A DNA stretch of 20,331 nucleotides. Origin: Flavobacteriales bacterium UBA4422 (GTDB taxonomy: Bacteria > Bacteroidota > Bacteroidia > Flavobacteriales_G > Salibacteraceae). The stretch covers positions 1 to 20,331 of the forward strand of contig DGQE01000008.1 of the NCBI GenBank assembly GCA_002389645.1, in the 5' to 3' direction. Of the stretch, positions 1 through 7,569 are shown piece after piece; the stretch's first letter is position 1; each line of letters begins with the position of its first letter. Both the position numbers and the translations under genes were made by a program. Under the pieces are notes generated by a model. The model made no database searches, had not been told where the DNA came from, and saw only the letters and a program-made list of their open reading frames with translations.

Positions 1-132
1 CTAAATATTGGGGTATCTACACCTACTCGTAGACCCTGCTTAAAAAACTGTAAAATAATTTGCGCCTGCAGGTTTTTTTTGTTACTGAAACGAGATATTA
101 ATCGGAAGTACTTGAGTACAACTTTTTCACGA
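1..132 (-). other. Open frame running off the left edge, doubtful
   Basis: One minus-strand frame has no stop from about position 190 to the window edge. It reads as a plausible mixed hydrophobic and basic peptide, including LRVGVDTPIF close to the edge. It contains no ATG, GTG or TTG that would give a convincing start downstream of the preceding gene's stop at 133, and the other two minus frames are closed. It could be the start of the next gene, a remnant, or chance. A run of eight T on the plus strand (about 72-79) lies inside it and would be a natural slip point. I cannot assign a function. Confidence 0.18.
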
Positions 133-1815
133 TCACTGAACGGAGTACAAATAACAAACCCCCCAATATTCTTCCTTTCCGAAATAGGAATTAACTAGAC
201 GTACCCCAGCTTGCTCCTTAAAAATCTTTCGAGAAAGAATGTATTTAATGTCCATTTTCCGCATTACCGCCAAATTTACGACTTCATCAATCGACTCAAC
301 GGTCCGAATGGTTGAAAATGGCAAATAACATCGATTACCCCAAGCCTTCAATTGGGCGCCCCAAAACTGATTTCTATCTATTGAAGGTTGAACCAACCTT
401 TGAAACATCCTCTTATGTTCCAGCGGATAACTATTTCCATACCCCCCAATAGTAGGTATTCCGTGAAATTGACAAATCACCGGGTTTATCCCAAGGTTAA
501 GAATACCAGCAGATTCAGAAAAGTCAATATCGGATTTAAGAAATAAACGTAATTCATCAAATGAATCATTAAGAAAGTAATCCCTAAATGATGGTGCATC
601 GTGACCGTTGGATGCCACAAATTCTCGTGAGTAATTGACTGCCCAAATTGATATCCCCGCTACTATTCCAAAAATTATTGAGTGTTTTAACCAAACGGGA
701 ATTCGGAAATGCATAAACCCAAACATACTCTCGCCGAGAACAATAAAGACCAAAGCACTCAAGGCATAATCTATTCTACCAAAATTTATAACATTTAATA
801 TCGGAATGAATTCCTTGACACGTAGAAGCATCCTTGTATCGAAGAAAGTGCTTACAACCCCTATCATGCACATAGAAAGCAGTAAGATGTTTAGGCGATT
901 TACAAGTAGTTGAGTGCCCCTAAATCTGAAAAAACTTATGATAAAAGCAAAACCAAGAATTAACCATCCAGGGTAATAAGACGCATGATAATTCCCTTCA
1001 AATATTTTTATAAAAGACATACCTAAGAGGCCGAAAAAATTTAGAGCATTTTCACTATTCGTAAGTCGATCAATGCGGTGTGAAAGAATATCTGTTTCAC
1101 TTAACTGAACATAAAAAAGTTGATATTCTAAAAGGGTATAGGTAAGGCATAAAATCAATAGCCAGGTATAAGAACTTGGATGAAACTTCTTCAAGTAAAA
1201 CGTTCTGTACAATGCCATGACAAAAAATATCAGGATAACAAACATCCCAATATGAAAGAGAAAAGAGTAGCTACACAGCCAAATACTAATAAACACGTAC
1301 CTCACCTTCATCCCCTTCTCTGCAACAAGTTGTTCAATTAGAATGAAGGCTGGAATGGACATAAAACTAAGCCCCGATGGAATAAAGGTGGGCAAGGCAG
1401 CAAACAGGAGAGACACTGATAAAACAAATGCACGTTCACGATCCAATGGGTGCCACCTTCTTAAAAGTAAAAACATTGAAACAAGTGCCGTAAGCCTTAT
1501 GATTAAATTATTTATGACCAATCCATTCAATACCCCAAAATGATAAGTGACATTAACACCAAAATTAAATGGTGAACCAAAAAAGGCTCTAGGTTGCTCT
1601 ATAAATATCCCAGAGACAATTGACTCTGGATTAAAAACGTACAATGCAGACTGTGAAATAAGTACGGACATTGGACCAACGCTATCCAAAAAATCATGAA
1701 TTCTATACACATGGTCAGCACCCATAAGTATAGGCGCGACCAAATTGTAAAGGAATGGCACAGCGGCAATAATAATAAGTAGCGCTTCCGTTTTGCGCGG
1801 GATATTAAACTTCAA
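133..1815 (-). CDS. Large polytopic membrane protein, possible DUF6044/YkoS-like
   Basis: A 560-residue protein with many hydrophobic segments: an N-terminal anchor at about 11-31, then a string of helices to about residue 400, then a soluble C-terminal part of about 160 residues. The first external loop carries an acidic motif, GADHVYRIHDFLDS (about 32-45). That layout (helix, acidic loop, many helices, soluble tail) is typical of GT-C-type glycosyltransferases and of the DUF6044/YkoS group, and that assignment is from memory of the family. In a glycan locus it could be a transferase or a polymerase. The start appears to be TTG at 1813-1815, because a TAG lies four codons upstream in frame and the next ATG (codon 32) would remove the first helix. 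It is separated from the next gene upstream by a degenerate stretch, so it may have its own promoter, which I could not identify. Confidence 0.75.
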   Translation of the reverse strand: MKFNIPRKTEALLIIIAAVPFLYNLVAPILMGADHVYRIHDFLDSVGPMSVLISQSALYVFNPESIVSGIFIEQPRAFFGSPFNFGVNVTYHFGVLNGLVINNLIIRLTALVSMFLLLRRWHPLDRERAFVLSVSLLFAALPTFIPSGLSFMSIPAFILIEQLVAEKGMKVRYVFISIWLCSYSFLFHIGMFVILIFFVMALYRTFYLKKFHPSSYTWLLILCLTYTLLEYQLFYVQLSETDILSHRIDRLTNSENALNFFGLLGMSFIKIFEGNYHASYYPGWLILGFAFIISFFRFRGTQLLVNRLNILLLSMCMIGVVSTFFDTRMLLRVKEFIPILNVINFGRIDYALSALVFIVLGESMFGFMHFRIPVWLKHSIIFGIVAGISIWAVNYSREFVASNGHDAPSFRDYFLNDSFDELRLFLKSDIDFSESAGILNLGINPVICQFHGIPTIGGYGNSYPLEHKRMFQRLVQPSIDRNQFWGAQLKAWGNRCYLPFSTIRTVESIDEVVNLAVMRKMDIKYILSRKIFKEQAGVRLVNSYFGKEEYWGVCYLYSVQ

Positions 1816-2454
1816 AATATTTTTCTATTAAATTAGCAGGAACCTGCTGTTTATTTGGATTTATGTCTAAAGGCCCTAAACACCAGAGATATTCTGTTCG
1901 ATTTTTTTTGGTTTAATAGTTTCCCGCGAACCCATACATACCTTACTCATGTTTGAGAGCCTAATCAATTTTTTAACAAACGACTCTTTGGCAACTTATG
2001 TAGGTCATTTGCCGAAAAACCTGTCTATATCTACTGCCGTCAAAATCACCCTTGAGACGAGGATACCCAGTCATTAGCCAAGAAGGCTTTCACTTTAGTT
2101 CACGATAAAAACAACACTTGAGTTCAATTCATTTTTCCCAATTGACAATTCCTAAATTTCGAGAACAAGGCTTCAAATAGGTTCTCTCTTGATTTGACTT
2201 CTTGGTTTCGACACAATTATCGACTTCTTTGGCGTGTCGACTATCATGATAGTTAAGATTGCCTGCCTCCTAAACCACAGATACAATGGATTTAACTGAA
2301 ATCGCGATGAGAGAAAACGCGTGCCGAGCAATCTTGTGAAGATCTGTAACTTCATTGCCGTTGGCTTCTAAAAAAAATCGAAATTCCAAAAAGGAAAATT
2401 TGTTACTGAACTTTTGCCTTGAATTAATGAATAACGCCGGCGACTGAAGACATT
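1816..2454. other. About 0.6 kb without a recognisable gene
   Basis: The stretch is AT-rich and has stops in all frames; the short open frames in it do not resemble any protein I know. It starts right after the homologous part of a broken acyltransferase gene and ends at the start of a membrane-protein gene. A short perfect inverted repeat lies at 1835-1848. The most economical reading is decayed coding sequence left by deletion, plus the upstream region of the 560-residue membrane protein. I see no tRNA, IS end or array in it. Confidence 0.6.
1835..1848. repeat. Short inverted repeat upstream of the membrane-protein gene
   Basis: The bases read AGCAGG AA CCTGCT, a perfect 6-bp inverted repeat around two bases. 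It lies about 20 bp before the TTG start of the 560-residue membrane protein. The two-base centre is too tight for a good terminator hairpin and no T run follows on the minus strand. An operator-like half-site pair is possible but unsupported. Confidence 0.35.
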
Positions 2455-2841
2455 CTATCTTGGATTTCAATCTTAAAAAATATGATTCGAAGTACGTATA
2501 TGAAAGATGAGCTAATATGAACACAACAGGAAATAAACAAATGAAGACTAACGTATTTGGCAAAACCACATCTAACTTATTCAAAACTTGATAAACAAAA
2601 AGTGGAACTCTAAGATTCTTCGCATATAGAATTTCTTTATACTTATTTTCTTAAATGAACTCTCTTCAGCTAATAAAAGATAGGTTATTAGAAAACCACT
2701 GAGTACAAAGAATGAAATGACCCCAAGTTTTCCAATAAGTCGAATAAATAGAATTGTACCCCAATATTTTTCAATTTTGGAAATTGATTTAATTTGTTCT
2801 GTGTGATGAATTATCACTAAAAAAGTCGCTATAATTCTAAG
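2455..2841 (-). pseudogene. Acyltransferase-3 (OafA/YrhL-like) remnant, 5' truncated and internally deleted
   Basis: In one minus frame the residues LRIIATFLVIIHH (from 2841), then GVISFFVLSGFLIT, then KKFYMRRIL are the N-terminal hallmarks of membrane O-acyltransferases of the acyltransferase-3 family, including the histidine pair thought to be catalytic. The usual initial 'LDGLR' segment is missing because the frame runs into the 3' end of the phosphatase gene. Near 2590 the frame closes, and a different frame resumes with AHLSYTYFESYFLRLKSK, which is the family's extreme C-terminus. About 200-250 residues of the usual roughly 350 are therefore absent. The intact gene would have O-acetylated a sugar at the inner membrane. 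As it stands it cannot be functional. The weak tail after the C-terminal motif (to about 2270) is probably not original coding sequence. Confidence 0.8.
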
Positions 2842-3314
2842 ATTTCATCAGCCCCTAAAATTCCTTCTACAAATTCTCTAAAGACACCTTCACCACCTTT
2901 CTTACTCAGAATAACCATCGCTGCATTTTTTATGTAATCTGGAGCTGATGATGGGCAAGCAGAGTATCCAGAAGATTCGAGCATTTCTTTGTCATTGAGA
3001 TCATCTCCTATATATGCTACTTCTGAGAGACTAATATTAAGCTTTTCGCATAGCTCAATAATTATCTTTTTTTTATCCGAAACACCTTGAAACACATAAT
3101 CTACTTTGAGTTTTTCGGCTCTTCGTTTTACGGCATTTGTAGTTTCGCCTGTGCAAATAGCCAAAGGAATTTGAAGCTTTTTTAAAAGCAAAACTCCTGC
3201 ACTATCATAGGTGTGAAATTTTTTCCACTCATTTCCATGTTCATCATAGTACATTCCTCCATCGGTCCATACTCCATCTATATCAGTAACAACAAGCTTC
3301 GGAATAAACTTCAT
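2829..3314 (-). CDS. HAD phosphatase of the KdsC / acylneuraminate-9-phosphatase type
   Basis: A 161-residue protein, the normal length for the cap-less C0 HAD phosphatases that dephosphorylate Kdo-8-phosphate or Neu5Ac/Kdn-9-phosphate. Motif I is DIDGVWTDGG (residues 11-20, nucleophile D11 and acid/base D13), motif II is CTGE (54-57), motif III lysines are at 81-83 and motif IV is GDDLND (103-108). Its ATG overlaps the methyltransferase stop by 4 bp (ATGA), the last link of a four-gene coupled cassette. With a NANS-like synthase in the same operon, the likely substrate is a nonulosonate 9-phosphate rather than Kdo-8-phosphate. Family knowledge: Bacteroides thetaiotaomicron has an equivalent phosphatase, synthase and cytidylyltransferase set for Kdn. 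Substrate assignment is inference. Confidence 0.88.
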   Translation of the reverse strand: MKFIPKLVVTDIDGVWTDGGMYYDEHGNEWKKFHTYDSAGVLLLKKLQIPLAICTGETTNAVKRRAEKLKVDYVFQGVSDKKKIIIELCEKLNISLSEVAYIGDDLNDKEMLESSGYSACPSSAPDYIKNAAMVILSKKGGEGVFREFVEGILGADEILEL

Positions 3315-4066
3315 TCTACAATAACATAACTTTGCATTCCACTAAATCTGTTGCGCTGGATACGCACATTATTCAAGCCAAAAACTTCTTCTAAAGCCAC
3401 TGTTTCTCCTGGGAAACCTGGATCGTTCAATTCATCAAAACCTATGACTGTTCCTTTTGTAACGAAAGGTTTTATTAACTCTAAACACTTCTTCGTAGGT
3501 TCATAAATATCAAAATCGAACCAAGCAAAAGCTATTATAGTTTCAGGATGATCAGCCAAGTAATTTTTTAATTCGATTGAAGCATCTCCCTTAATAATTT
3601 TATTCTTTTTAATGTGACTTAACGGGCATTCACTTTCGTGAAAATCAAGAAGATCTTGCAGATATTGTTCATAATTTTCCGTTACAGAAAATGAACCAGA
3701 ATGCACTGACTCGTGAGATCCATCCTTTTCGACCACCATCGGAAATCCTGAAAATGTATCGAAGCCAATGATCTTTCTGCTGTGATTAAATGGTTCGTGG
3801 AGTCCACGTAGGTTATTAAATGTAACTAAGTTTTGTCCCCATCTTACTCCGAACTCCATTACTACACCATGAGCATTCAGAATATGATCTTCATATATTT
3901 TATTAAAAAACAGTTGCTTAGTCAGTTCCTGCCTTTTCTGAAATATACCAGCATTGGCTAAGACTTCAGTGTCAGGAATGGGGCAATTCCTGAATGCATT
4001 AGAGGCAGAAATTCTGCCCTCAATTTCTTTTTCTGATGCAATCGTTTTAACATTAATCTGTGTCAT
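3311..4066 (-). CDS. TylF/MycF-like SAM-dependent methyltransferase
   Basis: A 251-residue class I methyltransferase. The SAM-binding glycine loop is MEFGVRWGQNL (70-80), followed by GFDTFSGFP (101-109), the acidic FDFDIYEPT (183-191) and FDELNDPGFPGE (210-221). The spacing and acidic residues match the macrocin-type sugar O-methyltransferases (TylF/MycF), in which these aspartates bind Mg2+. It overlaps both neighbours by 4 bp, the synthase upstream and the phosphatase downstream. It is therefore co-translated with nonulosonate synthesis, and the simplest inference is O-methylation of that sugar or of the finished residue. Methylation of a different sugar in the same repeat unit is the alternative. 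Methyltransferase identity is fairly sure; the substrate is not. Confidence 0.82.
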   Translation of the reverse strand: MTQINVKTIASEKEIEGRISASNAFRNCPIPDTEVLANAGIFQKRQELTKQLFFNKIYEDHILNAHGVVMEFGVRWGQNLVTFNNLRGLHEPFNHSRKIIGFDTFSGFPMVVEKDGSHESVHSGSFSVTENYEQYLQDLLDFHESECPLSHIKKNKIIKGDASIELKNYLADHPETIIAFAWFDFDIYEPTKKCLELIKPFVTKGTVIGFDELNDPGFPGETVALEEVFGLNNVRIQRNRFSGMQSYVIVE

Positions 4067-5106
4067 GTCAAATCCTTACTGTAAATAATTTCATCTTTCT
4101 CTAGGTTAACATTTAAAGCTTTTCCTATAACCTTTGATTTTTGTGACCATTTGAAACCATCACCAGGAGAAAGTAAATGTATATCTGATTCTTGAATAAT
4201 TTCTCCTAACTTCATTAATCTATTGGTGGCAATAGATCTTTCTAATTTGTGACTTGCAGACAATGCTCCGTCTGAAATAAACATCTTTTCTACCCCAATT
4301 GACATATCCATAAGTCGAATATCGCGCACCATTCTGTTCACACCATCTGGCCCCAATGAACCAGCCTGATCTGTACCTTTCATCCTTCTATCTAGAGTGA
4401 TGTGTTTTTCAATGATTTTCGCCCCCATTGCCACGGCTGCAGAAGGTGTGGCAATTCCAATGGTATGATCAGAGTAACCAACTGTGAATTCAGGGTAATG
4501 TTTTATTAAGAAGGTTATTGTAGCCAGGTTTACATTTTGAGGATGGGTTGGGTATTCTGAAACACAATGCAAAATGCTTATTTTCTGATGGTACTTCCCA
4601 ATAGTGTCTATGGCTTGATCTAGTTCTTCCTTTCCTGCCATTCCTGTCGATAGAATTATAGGTATTTGGGTTTCTGCCATCGCGGAAAGAAGAGGCAGAT
4701 TTGTTAAGTCTCGACTAGCTACTTTTAAATATTCAGGGGTGAATAAACGAAGCAATGTCAAACATCCTTGTGCGCAGAGTGTTTCCACAAAATCCAAGCC
4801 CTTTGATTTTGCATGCTTGAACACCTCAAAATGCTGCTCATCCGAAAGTTCCAAGAAAGCTCGGTGCTTTCCGTATGTGTTTCCAAAAGAATGTGGGCTA
4901 TCATAAGTCCGATTCATTTGGCTTGCAGAAAGTTCCTCATTCAGGTCCCTTTTGGTCAATTTCACGGCATCCATTCCACTCAAATCTAAACCAAAGAGCA
5001 ACTCTTCGATTGGTTTAGAAACCAAATCAATTAATAAGTTCGCCAAGTCAACACTTCCGTTATGATTTTGACCGATTTCACCAATAATATATGTGTGTTT
5101 GCTCAT
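4063..5106 (-). CDS. neuB: Nonulosonic acid (9-phosphate) synthase, NeuB/NANS family
   Basis: A 347-residue protein that condenses PEP with a hexose or hexosamine aldehyde to give a nine-carbon sialic-type acid. The TIM-barrel synthase domain covers about 1-280: GEIGQNHNGS (9-18), YPTHPQNVNL (185-194), GYSDHTIG (210-217), and EKHITLDR followed by KGTDQ (233-247). A C-terminal SAF (antifreeze-like) domain spans about 287-347. A segment at about 66-88 with HSFGNTYGKHR and LELS is characteristic of the vertebrate-type NANS enzymes that use 6-phosphorylated substrates and give 9-phosphates; as I recall it, E. coli NeuB lacks it. The HAD phosphatase two genes downstream fits that route. The gene has 4-bp ATGA overlaps with its neighbours on both sides. 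The symbol denotes the family; the sugar could be Kdn, Neu5Ac or a relative. Confidence 0.92.
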   Translation of the reverse strand: MSKHTYIIGEIGQNHNGSVDLANLLIDLVSKPIEELLFGLDLSGMDAVKLTKRDLNEELSASQMNRTYDSPHSFGNTYGKHRAFLELSDEQHFEVFKHAKSKGLDFVETLCAQGCLTLLRLFTPEYLKVASRDLTNLPLLSAMAETQIPIILSTGMAGKEELDQAIDTIGKYHQKISILHCVSEYPTHPQNVNLATITFLIKHYPEFTVGYSDHTIGIATPSAAVAMGAKIIEKHITLDRRMKGTDQAGSLGPDGVNRMVRDIRLMDMSIGVEKMFISDGALSASHKLERSIATNRLMKLGEIIQESDIHLLSPGDGFKWSQKSKVIGKALNVNLEKDEIIYSKDLT

Positions 5107-5849
5107 TTCGAATTTTCAATTACCTGAGCTTTCATTCTCTCCACTATTGAAGGTTTTAAATCTATAGCATTAAGTAAGGATTCTACAGTGAAATTTGGAC
5201 TTATTTCGTCATAAATCTCTTGACATAGTTGGAAGTCATCCAATGTATCTATTGTAAGCCTAATTTTATTTCGAAAAATGAGCGTCTGATCCAACGGCAG
5301 CAATTTAATCTTAAAAAACTCAGGATGAGCATAGATGTAATTGGTCACGTGCTCACGATATTTTTTTTCATTGGTAAGTTGAGCGACCTTTTTTAATGCT
5401 TTCAATGTAGTAACCTCTGCGAAAAGACCAAGGTGGGATTTAATTACAGGCGTGTGATCGTAAAGCTCATAACTTAAATAATCAACTGACTCTTCCTGAA
5501 ACTTTAGAAGCAAGTGTTGAATTGAATCTACCTGCAAAAAAGGATTATCAGCGCATATCCTAACTATAGTGTGTGCATCATTCGTTTCTGCGGCCTTAAT
5601 GAAACGTTGTAACACATCGTTCTCATCACCTCTAAAAATCTCTATACCTTTATTTCTTGCGGCATTTACTAAGTGATCATCATCCGGATTAATTGTAGTG
5701 GCTAAGATTATATCTTGTTCACTAAAGGATTCCTTGAGATTATCAATTATTATTTCAAGTATAGTCTTATCGTTGAAAAATGGTTTCAACATTTTCCCCG
5801 GAAGGCGACTAGAGTTCGTTCTTGCCTGAATAATTAGTTTATACGTCAT
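5103..5849 (-). CDS. SpsF-like cytidylyltransferase (CMP-nonulosonate synthetase candidate)
   Basis: A 248-residue protein of the nucleotidyltransferase GT-A fold. The N-terminal signature is IIQARTNSSRLPGKML (6-21), followed by FRGDENDVLQRF (72-83) and RICADNPF (97-104), typical of the SpsF/CMP-sugar synthetase group. It should activate the nonulosonate made by the next gene with CTP. I place the start at the ATG at 5847-5849, because the family begins directly with a strand ending in QAR; an in-frame ATG at 5921 would add 24 unrelated residues and overlap the upstream gene by 83 bp instead of 11. It overlaps the synthase by 4 bp. It belongs to the SpsF branch rather than classical NeuA, so the activated sugar is uncertain. 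Confidence 0.87.
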   Translation of the reverse strand: MTYKLIIQARTNSSRLPGKMLKPFFNDKTILEIIIDNLKESFSEQDIILATTINPDDDHLVNAARNKGIEIFRGDENDVLQRFIKAAETNDAHTIVRICADNPFLQVDSIQHLLLKFQEESVDYLSYELYDHTPVIKSHLGLFAEVTTLKALKKVAQLTNEKKYREHVTNYIYAHPEFFKIKLLPLDQTLIFRNKIRLTIDTLDDFQLCQEIYDEISPNFTVESLLNAIDLKPSIVERMKAQVIENSK

Positions 5850-7092
5850 CCGGTTGACTATAAAAATCAGAGCTGTATTTATAAGTCGCGATAGATTTTT
5901 GTCTGAAAAAATCTCGTTCATTTATCCCTAAAGCACTCTGAAGTAATCTCTCAAGTGTTATTAGATCAATCGCACAAATTGACTTAATATCTGAATTTGG
6001 TATCGGAAAAGATTTCATGTTTTCGGTGAAAAAAAGCGTTTTAAATCCGCATAAAAGTCTTTCAAATAAAACTGAACTCATTGTGCCTACGCCAATTTCT
6101 GCTAATTCAAAAATTTCTGAACTAGGAAGCTCATCGAAGTATATCTGATGTTCAACATAGGGCTCAACCAACCTTTTATAATGATTTTCAACTTCAATTC
6201 TGTTTTGAATTTTCCTTTCCCTCGGGTGCGTAAAAATCAAGAGCTTTAAATTTGATCGAAAACAGAAACTACTCAGATACTTGACCAATATCTCTTCTTG
6301 TAAAGGGAGTCCGAATTGAGATTCAACATGCTTCTCTTTCGAACGAATCCAAGAAGCATGCGAATAATATCCAATGCAATTCAAAACAGACGGAATACTT
6401 TGACCTCTGTATTTTTGTAAATATTCGGCATGTTTTGGATATGCTTGCTGACTTCTCCCTACCCTCATAAATTGAGAGAAATACTGGAATTCATCCAGCT
6501 GATATGGTGTAGACAACATAAGCGCATCAGCTATAACACCACTCAAATGCGCAGTCAACGGCACTATCGATGGCACTTTTACCACTTCGATTCCTTGTGA
6601 TTTAAAAACAAGAGCTGCTAAATTACTATGGTTGAAATAGGCTGCAAAATCATACACTATTTTAGTTTTTGAGCCCTTCAATTTAAGCCTTGTGGATTCT
6701 ATAATTGCAGCATACCGCATACATAAAGCATAATTACTCCTTCTTTTACCTAGAAGAAAAGGAAGCACGATCACAAATGCGGAAAAGGATACTACTACCA
6801 GTCGCAGTTTTCCAATTACATTTTTCATATTAAAAGAATCTTCTAAAGTGCACATCTCGGAAAAAGGAGCTAGACCATTTAATCGACAATACTTTAAGTG
6901 AGTATCTCTATTCCTTTGATTTGAGTCAATCGCAATTATGTAATGAGTTACATCTGACGTACAATATTCCCCTTTCATTATATTTCGCAGAGTACGAATC
7001 AACAACCTCAATCCAATCAATAAGTCCTGATTCGCTGATGACGGTAGATCGAACGAATTATCATAGATCAAGGACTTCCGCGCTACACCCAT
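5839..7092 (-). CDS. Candidate GT-B glycosyltransferase, capsule/polysialyltransferase-like
   Basis: A 417-residue protein with no signal peptide. I do not recognise a specific family with certainty. The C-terminal half has the look of a GT-B nucleotide-binding domain of capsule or sialyltransferase type: LLIFTHPRERKIQN, then IYFDELPSSEIFELAE, then GVGTMSSVLFERLLCGFKTLFF. A 'THPR' strand plus a 'S-S-V-xx-E-xxx-xG' helix recurs in Kdo-, sialic- and glycerophosphate-transferring enzymes. The ATG at 7090-7092 is preceded by a strong ribosome site; the longer frame to 7146 is therefore unlikely. Its 3' end overlaps the cytidylyltransferase by 11 bp, so it sits at the head of the nonulosonate cassette. 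That makes it the best candidate in the window for transferring the CMP-sugar to the glycan. This role is inference. Confidence 0.65.
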   Translation of the reverse strand: MGVARKSLIYDNSFDLPSSANQDLLIGLRLLIRTLRNIMKGEYCTSDVTHYIIAIDSNQRNRDTHLKYCRLNGLAPFSEMCTLEDSFNMKNVIGKLRLVVVSFSAFVIVLPFLLGKRRSNYALCMRYAAIIESTRLKLKGSKTKIVYDFAAYFNHSNLAALVFKSQGIEVVKVPSIVPLTAHLSGVIADALMLSTPYQLDEFQYFSQFMRVGRSQQAYPKHAEYLQKYRGQSIPSVLNCIGYYSHASWIRSKEKHVESQFGLPLQEEILVKYLSSFCFRSNLKLLIFTHPRERKIQNRIEVENHYKRLVEPYVEHQIYFDELPSSEIFELAEIGVGTMSSVLFERLLCGFKTLFFTENMKSFPIPNSDIKSICAIDLITLERLLQSALGINERDFFRQKSIATYKYSSDFYSQPDDV

Positions 7093-7097
7093 CAGAT

Positions 7098-7104
7098 CTC
7101 CTTT
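7098..7104 (-). promoter_or_regulatory. Strong Shine-Dalgarno site fixing the start at 7092
   Basis: On the minus strand AAAGGAG lies 5 nt before the ATG at 7090-7092. Nearly every other gene here is translationally coupled or lacks a clear site, so this one marks the candidate glycosyltransferase as an independent translation start. It probably leads the nonulosonate operon. Confidence 0.7.
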
Positions 7105-7167
7105 GGAATAAAGTGCAAGAAGTAGATATCGGATCGTCAAAAACATAATCGAATTATCAAAACAATC

Positions 7168-7314
7168 TTATTTAATCCTAGAGCTCGACCAACCATGAGA
7201 ACGATCGATGTAAATAATTTCCATTGGATATTGTAAGGGTCCCCTAACCCGAAGCATTTGTAAATTAGTTTCTTCCAATAATTCAAGATCAATGTTCAGA
7301 CTTGGAAGGCAAGG
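7168..7314 (-). pseudogene. C-terminal remnant of a TagD-like nucleotidyltransferase (tentative)
   Basis: Directly after the transposase stop, the same minus frame stays open for 48 codons and ends in TAA at 7168-7170. The last residues, MEIIYIDRSHGWSSSRIK, match the C-terminal pattern of the glycerol-3-phosphate cytidylyltransferase/RfaE-C superfamily, where a strand is followed by R-T-x-G-(I/W)-S-(S/T)-(S/T)-x-(I/L)-(K/R). The HxGH nucleotide-binding N-terminus is absent. The intact gene may have supplied an activated alcohol or sugar for this locus before an IS or deletion event removed the rest. The assignment rests on about 18 residues and is tentative. Confidence 0.38.
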
Positions 7315-7569
7315 CTATGACCTCTGTTGACTGAACTTCACTTGTGGAAGATTATCCAGCGATTGATGAGAGCGAATGTGGTTGTAATCCCACATCCACC
7401 TTTGTGCTTGTTCTCTTACCTGATCTAGATCGGTGAACAGGTGAGCAGAGAGTACTTCTCTTCGGTAGTTTCCATTGAAGCGTTCGATCAATGAGTTCTG
7501 TGTTGGTTTTCCTGGTTGGATAAAACAGAGCTTGATCCTGTTCTTTCTGCACCATGCATCAAAGACAAA
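7315..7569 (-). mobile_element. IS3-family transposase (OrfB) C-terminal fragment
   Basis: One minus frame encodes the last 80-odd residues of an IS3-family DDE transposase. It contains FDAWCRKNRIKL, then FIQPGKPTQNSLIERFNG with the catalytic glutamate at 7483-7485, then YRREVLSAHLF and QRWMWDYNHIRSHQSL, and ends in TAG at 7315-7317. Nothing of OrfA or of the two catalytic aspartates remains; the frame closes at about 7570 where glycosyltransferase sequence takes over. The plus-strand bases from 7318 (starting TGACCTCTG) could be the right terminus, since IS3 elements begin with TG, but no partner inverted repeat was found. It is a dead fragment that marks a deletion endpoint. Confidence 0.88.

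Noticed and set aside
2173..2355. 60-codon minus-strand frame as a small gene
   Set aside because: No recognisable features, no start context, and it lies in degenerate DNA after the acyltransferase remnant.
7352..7555. 67-codon minus-strand frame as a small gene
   Set aside because: It is an off-frame reading of the IS3 transposase fragment; the true transposase frame is the neighbouring one.
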